NCBI GenBank assembly: GCA_963721585.1
Contig: CAVRJN010000009.1
Span: 138,728-202,727 of the forward strand
Reading direction: 5' to 3'
From: Bog-473 sp963721585
Lineage (GTDB): Bacteria > Actinomycetota > Acidimicrobiia > Acidimicrobiales > RAAP-2
DNA: 64,000 nt
Below are positions 62,419-64,000 of this stretch, in pieces (the stretch's first letter is position 1; the number at the start of each line of letters is the position of its first letter). Below the pieces are notes generated by a model. That model was given only the letters and a program-made list of their open reading frames with translations. It had not been told where the DNA came from and ran no database searches. The translations under genes were made by a program, and so were the position numbers.

Positions 62419-63248
62419 GTCGCCGGGCGCCCCGCGGCGTCGGCCAGGTCGCGCAGCAGCGCCACCGCACCGGCCGCACCGGGCACGGACAGATCCGCCG
62501 CCGCGGCCACCGACCCGGGGCTCTCGCTGTCGACGGCGGCCACCCGGACCACCAGGCGCGGTGGCCCTTGGGCGGCGCGCAACTCCTCGAGGGCGGCGAA
62601 GACGGGCAGATCGCCCACGTCATCGCCAAAAGCGGCCAGCGTCCGCAACGGCTCGGCCCCGTGCTGCTCGTCGTGCTCCGCCACCAGGGTGCGGACCACG
62701 GTGCCCTTGTCCACGTCGATCGCCGGCCGCAGCTCGCGCTCGAGCCGTCCCGGATGCACCAGGAGGCCGCGGGTCGCGTGCTGGCGTTCGGCAAAGGCCA
62801 GCACCCAGTCCTTGTGCTCGGGCGCGCGCCGGAAGTGCAGTGTCACGGTCAGGCCCTTGGGCTCGACGTAGACGCCCTCGGGTGCCGTGGCCACGGCCTC
62901 CGCCACCACCTCGTCGATGACGGCGGCCCAGGTGTCGTGCGCCGGTCCCCGCAGCGCGCGCTCCAGGCCGTAGAGGCCGACGAGCGTGACGCCGGATGGC
63001 GCGCCGAGGACATCGGCCAGAAAACCGGTGGGACGGCCCGAGATCACCGCGACCAGCGCGAATCCGGCCGCGAGGTCGGCCAGGAGGGCGGGCACCCCGG
63101 GCAGTGGGCGCGCCCTGACCGGGTCCACGACGACGGCCGAGAGGGTCCCGTCGAAATCGAGGAACAGTGCGCTGCGATCCGGCTCGCCGGCCAGTGGTTG
63201 CAGGAGCGCCGGCAGTCGCGCCGCCGCGGCCTCACCCGCGGTGGGCAA
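62409..63248 (-). CDS. otsB: Trehalose-6-phosphate phosphatase
   Basis: 279 residues. HAD motif I FLDFDGTLSAVV (Asp nucleophile region 30-38), AVISGRPTGFLADVLG (motif II), and FGDDVGDLPVFAALEE (motif III/IV) with LRPAIDVDKGTVVRTLV. It removes phosphate from trehalose-6-phosphate. It is convergent with otsA and overlaps its end by 10 bp, so the two genes are on opposite strands although their proteins work together. Confidence 0.94.
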   Translation of the reverse strand: MPTAGEAAAARLPALLQPLAGEPDRSALFLDFDGTLSAVVVDPVRARPLPGVPALLADLAAGFALVAVISGRPTGFLADVLGAPSGVTLVGLYGLERALRGPAHDTWAAVIDEVVAEAVATAPEGVYVEPKGLTVTLHFRRAPEHKDWVLAFAERQHATRGLLVHPGRLERELRPAIDVDKGTVVRTLVAEHDEQHGAEPLRTLAAFGDDVGDLPVFAALEELRAAQGPPRLVVRVAAVDSESPGSVAAAADLSVPGAAGAVALLRDLADAAGRPATQR

Positions 63249-63250
63249 CG

Positions 63251-63871
63251 TCAGGACGCGGTGGTCGTCGTCGACGAGGACGCCGCCAGGTCTGTGCCGA
63301 TGACCACCGCGACGTCGACGCCGGTGGTGCTCACCGGCGTGGCCGCGGAGATCGGGAGGACCCGCGACGGCTGCACGCCGATCGTCGTCGCGATGGACGC
63401 CGCCTGCTGCTGCTGGCCCGGCGCGTAGTACACGGCCGACGTGGCCACGGAGGTCGCGGCGTCCACTGGCGTCTGCATCGTCCAGCCGCCGGCGGCGATC
63501 ACCGTCGAGTAGTGGGCGGCCAACCCGTTGGTGGTGGTGCCGTTGGCCACCACCACGGTGGTCGCGCTGTGGGGCGCTGTCGTGGTTGTGGTCGACCCCT
63601 TGTGGCCGGCCTTGGTGGTGGTCGTGTGGTGGGCCGTCGTCGTGGTGGTCGTCGATGGGGCGACGGCCGCGGCCGCGGTGGTCGACGTCGTGGTGCTGGC
63701 ACCGGTGGCAGCCACCGTGGTTGTCGTGGCGGTGAGCGTGCTGCTCACGCTGGGGCGCGTCCCGACCGACACGAGGACCGCCACCGCCACGACGAAGAGA
63801 ATGATGACGGCCGCCGCCCGGACGATCGAGAGCGAGCCGGACGATCCTGTCTGCGGCTGGTCGTCATCCAT
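63251..63871 (-). CDS. LytR_C domain membrane protein
   Basis: 206 residues. A short cytoplasmic N-terminus, one membrane helix (AAAVIILFVVAVAVLVSVG), a long Thr/Ser/Ala-rich linker and a C-terminal LytR_C domain (ANGTTTNGLAAHYSTVIAAGGW, VYYAPGQQQQAASIATTIGV, TTGVDVAVVIGTDLA). It is an extracellular-facing wall-associated protein lacking the LCP catalytic domain, as is common in actinobacteria. The linker DNA is low-complexity ACC/ACG repeats. Start ATG 63871; it stops 3 bp before otsB begins, so it is upstream of otsB on the same strand. Confidence 0.9.
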   Translation of the reverse strand: MDDDQPQTGSSGSLSIVRAAAVIILFVVAVAVLVSVGTRPSVSSTLTATTTTVAATGASTTTSTTAAAAVAPSTTTTTTAHHTTTTKAGHKGSTTTTTAPHSATTVVVANGTTTNGLAAHYSTVIAAGGWTMQTPVDAATSVATSAVYYAPGQQQQAASIATTIGVQPSRVLPISAATPVSTTGVDVAVVIGTDLAASSSTTTTAS

Positions 63872-63965
63872 TGGGTGACCAGCCTGGCCCGGGCCGCCGC
63901 CCGAAGCAAGCCTTTCCGCTGGCCGGGCGCCGGCTGCGGCGCAGCCCTGTAACCTGGGACGCAGC

Positions 63966-64000
63966 GCCCGAGTAGCTCAGTTGGTAGAGCACTTCACTTG
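63966..64000 (+). tRNA. tRNA gene, truncated by the window edge; probably tRNA-Thr (TGT)
   Basis: GCCCGAG (acceptor), TAGCTCAGTTGGTAGAGC (D arm) and the start of the anticodon stem CTTCA with loop CTTG are seen. The first two anticodon bases are T and G, so the anticodon is TGN; TGT (Thr) is the commonest match for this D-arm and stem, but Ala, Pro and Ser are not excluded. Confidence 0.75.

Overview
The window is GC-rich DNA from an actinobacterium, most likely class Acidimicrobiia or a close relative. The clues are a HemQ-type coproheme decarboxylase, a GpgS-like glucosyltransferase, a LytR_C-domain membrane protein, DUF222/HNH and DUF6159 proteins, frequent GTG starts, apparently leaderless genes, and a secreted pseudogene carrying the GGYW/GG(V/I)F(S/G)(F/Y)-type repeats that are abundant in Acidimicrobiia. 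The assignment is an inference from gene content; no rRNA is present.

Left third (1-25 kb): a truncated secreted helical-repeat protein, resembling the alpha barrel of transcobalamin/intrinsic factor, sits behind a cobalamin riboswitch. Next come a polytopic GT39-like membrane protein, an HSL-type esterase convergent with a CoA-transferase, and a decayed stretch holding a response-regulator fossil, a universal stress protein and the 3' end of a histone-deacetylase-like gene. An alcohol dehydrogenase, a strong unexplained RNA-like hairpin (7880-7954), a NUDIX hydrolase and a CYTH-CHAD polyphosphate-binding protein follow. A tightly packed minus-strand run (21.0 to 12.3 kb) encodes a small membrane protein, a patatin lipase, a methyltransferase, an Lhr helicase and 5-oxoprolinase subunits PxpA and fused PxpBC. 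Two frameshifted genes of unknown family and typA end this part.

Middle (25-45 kb): tRNA-Ser, a conserved protein of unknown function, a DUF6159 membrane protein, a DUF222/HNH protein, a quinone-oxidoreductase-like MDR enzyme, a broken sulfotransferase, and a complete branched-chain-amino-acid-type ABC importer (binding protein, fused LivH-LivM permease, LivG, LivF). The next minus-strand operon holds an ACMSD-like amidohydrolase, two VOC proteins and a RidA protein, and looks like an aromatic meta-cleavage set; a 5'-3' exonuclease follows. pheA is divergent from larB-larC (nickel-pincer nucleotide cofactor synthesis), followed by a PLP decarboxylase.

Right part (45-64 kb): DsbA/FrnE-like and DinB proteins, a WYL regulator, an amidase, a lipoprotein, a DHA2-type exporter, two decayed genes, GNAT and NUDIX proteins. 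A minus-strand unit hemQ-larE-NIL has overlapping ATGA junctions and completes the cofactor genes larB/C/E; larA is not here. groL has a perfect CIRCE operator but no adjacent groES. The most striking unit is a SAM riboswitch abutting the Shine-Dalgarno of a threonine-synthase-like gene translationally coupled to a MoaD/ThiS sulfur-carrier gene, which suggests sulfur-carrier-dependent homocysteine synthesis. The window ends with gpgS-otsA, a convergent otsB, a LytR_C protein and a cut tRNA.

Many genes carry single-base frameshifts, several inside G or C runs, beside genes with clear nonsense codons. Part of this is probably sequencing error and part real decay, so reading frames should be verified before any gene is called dead.
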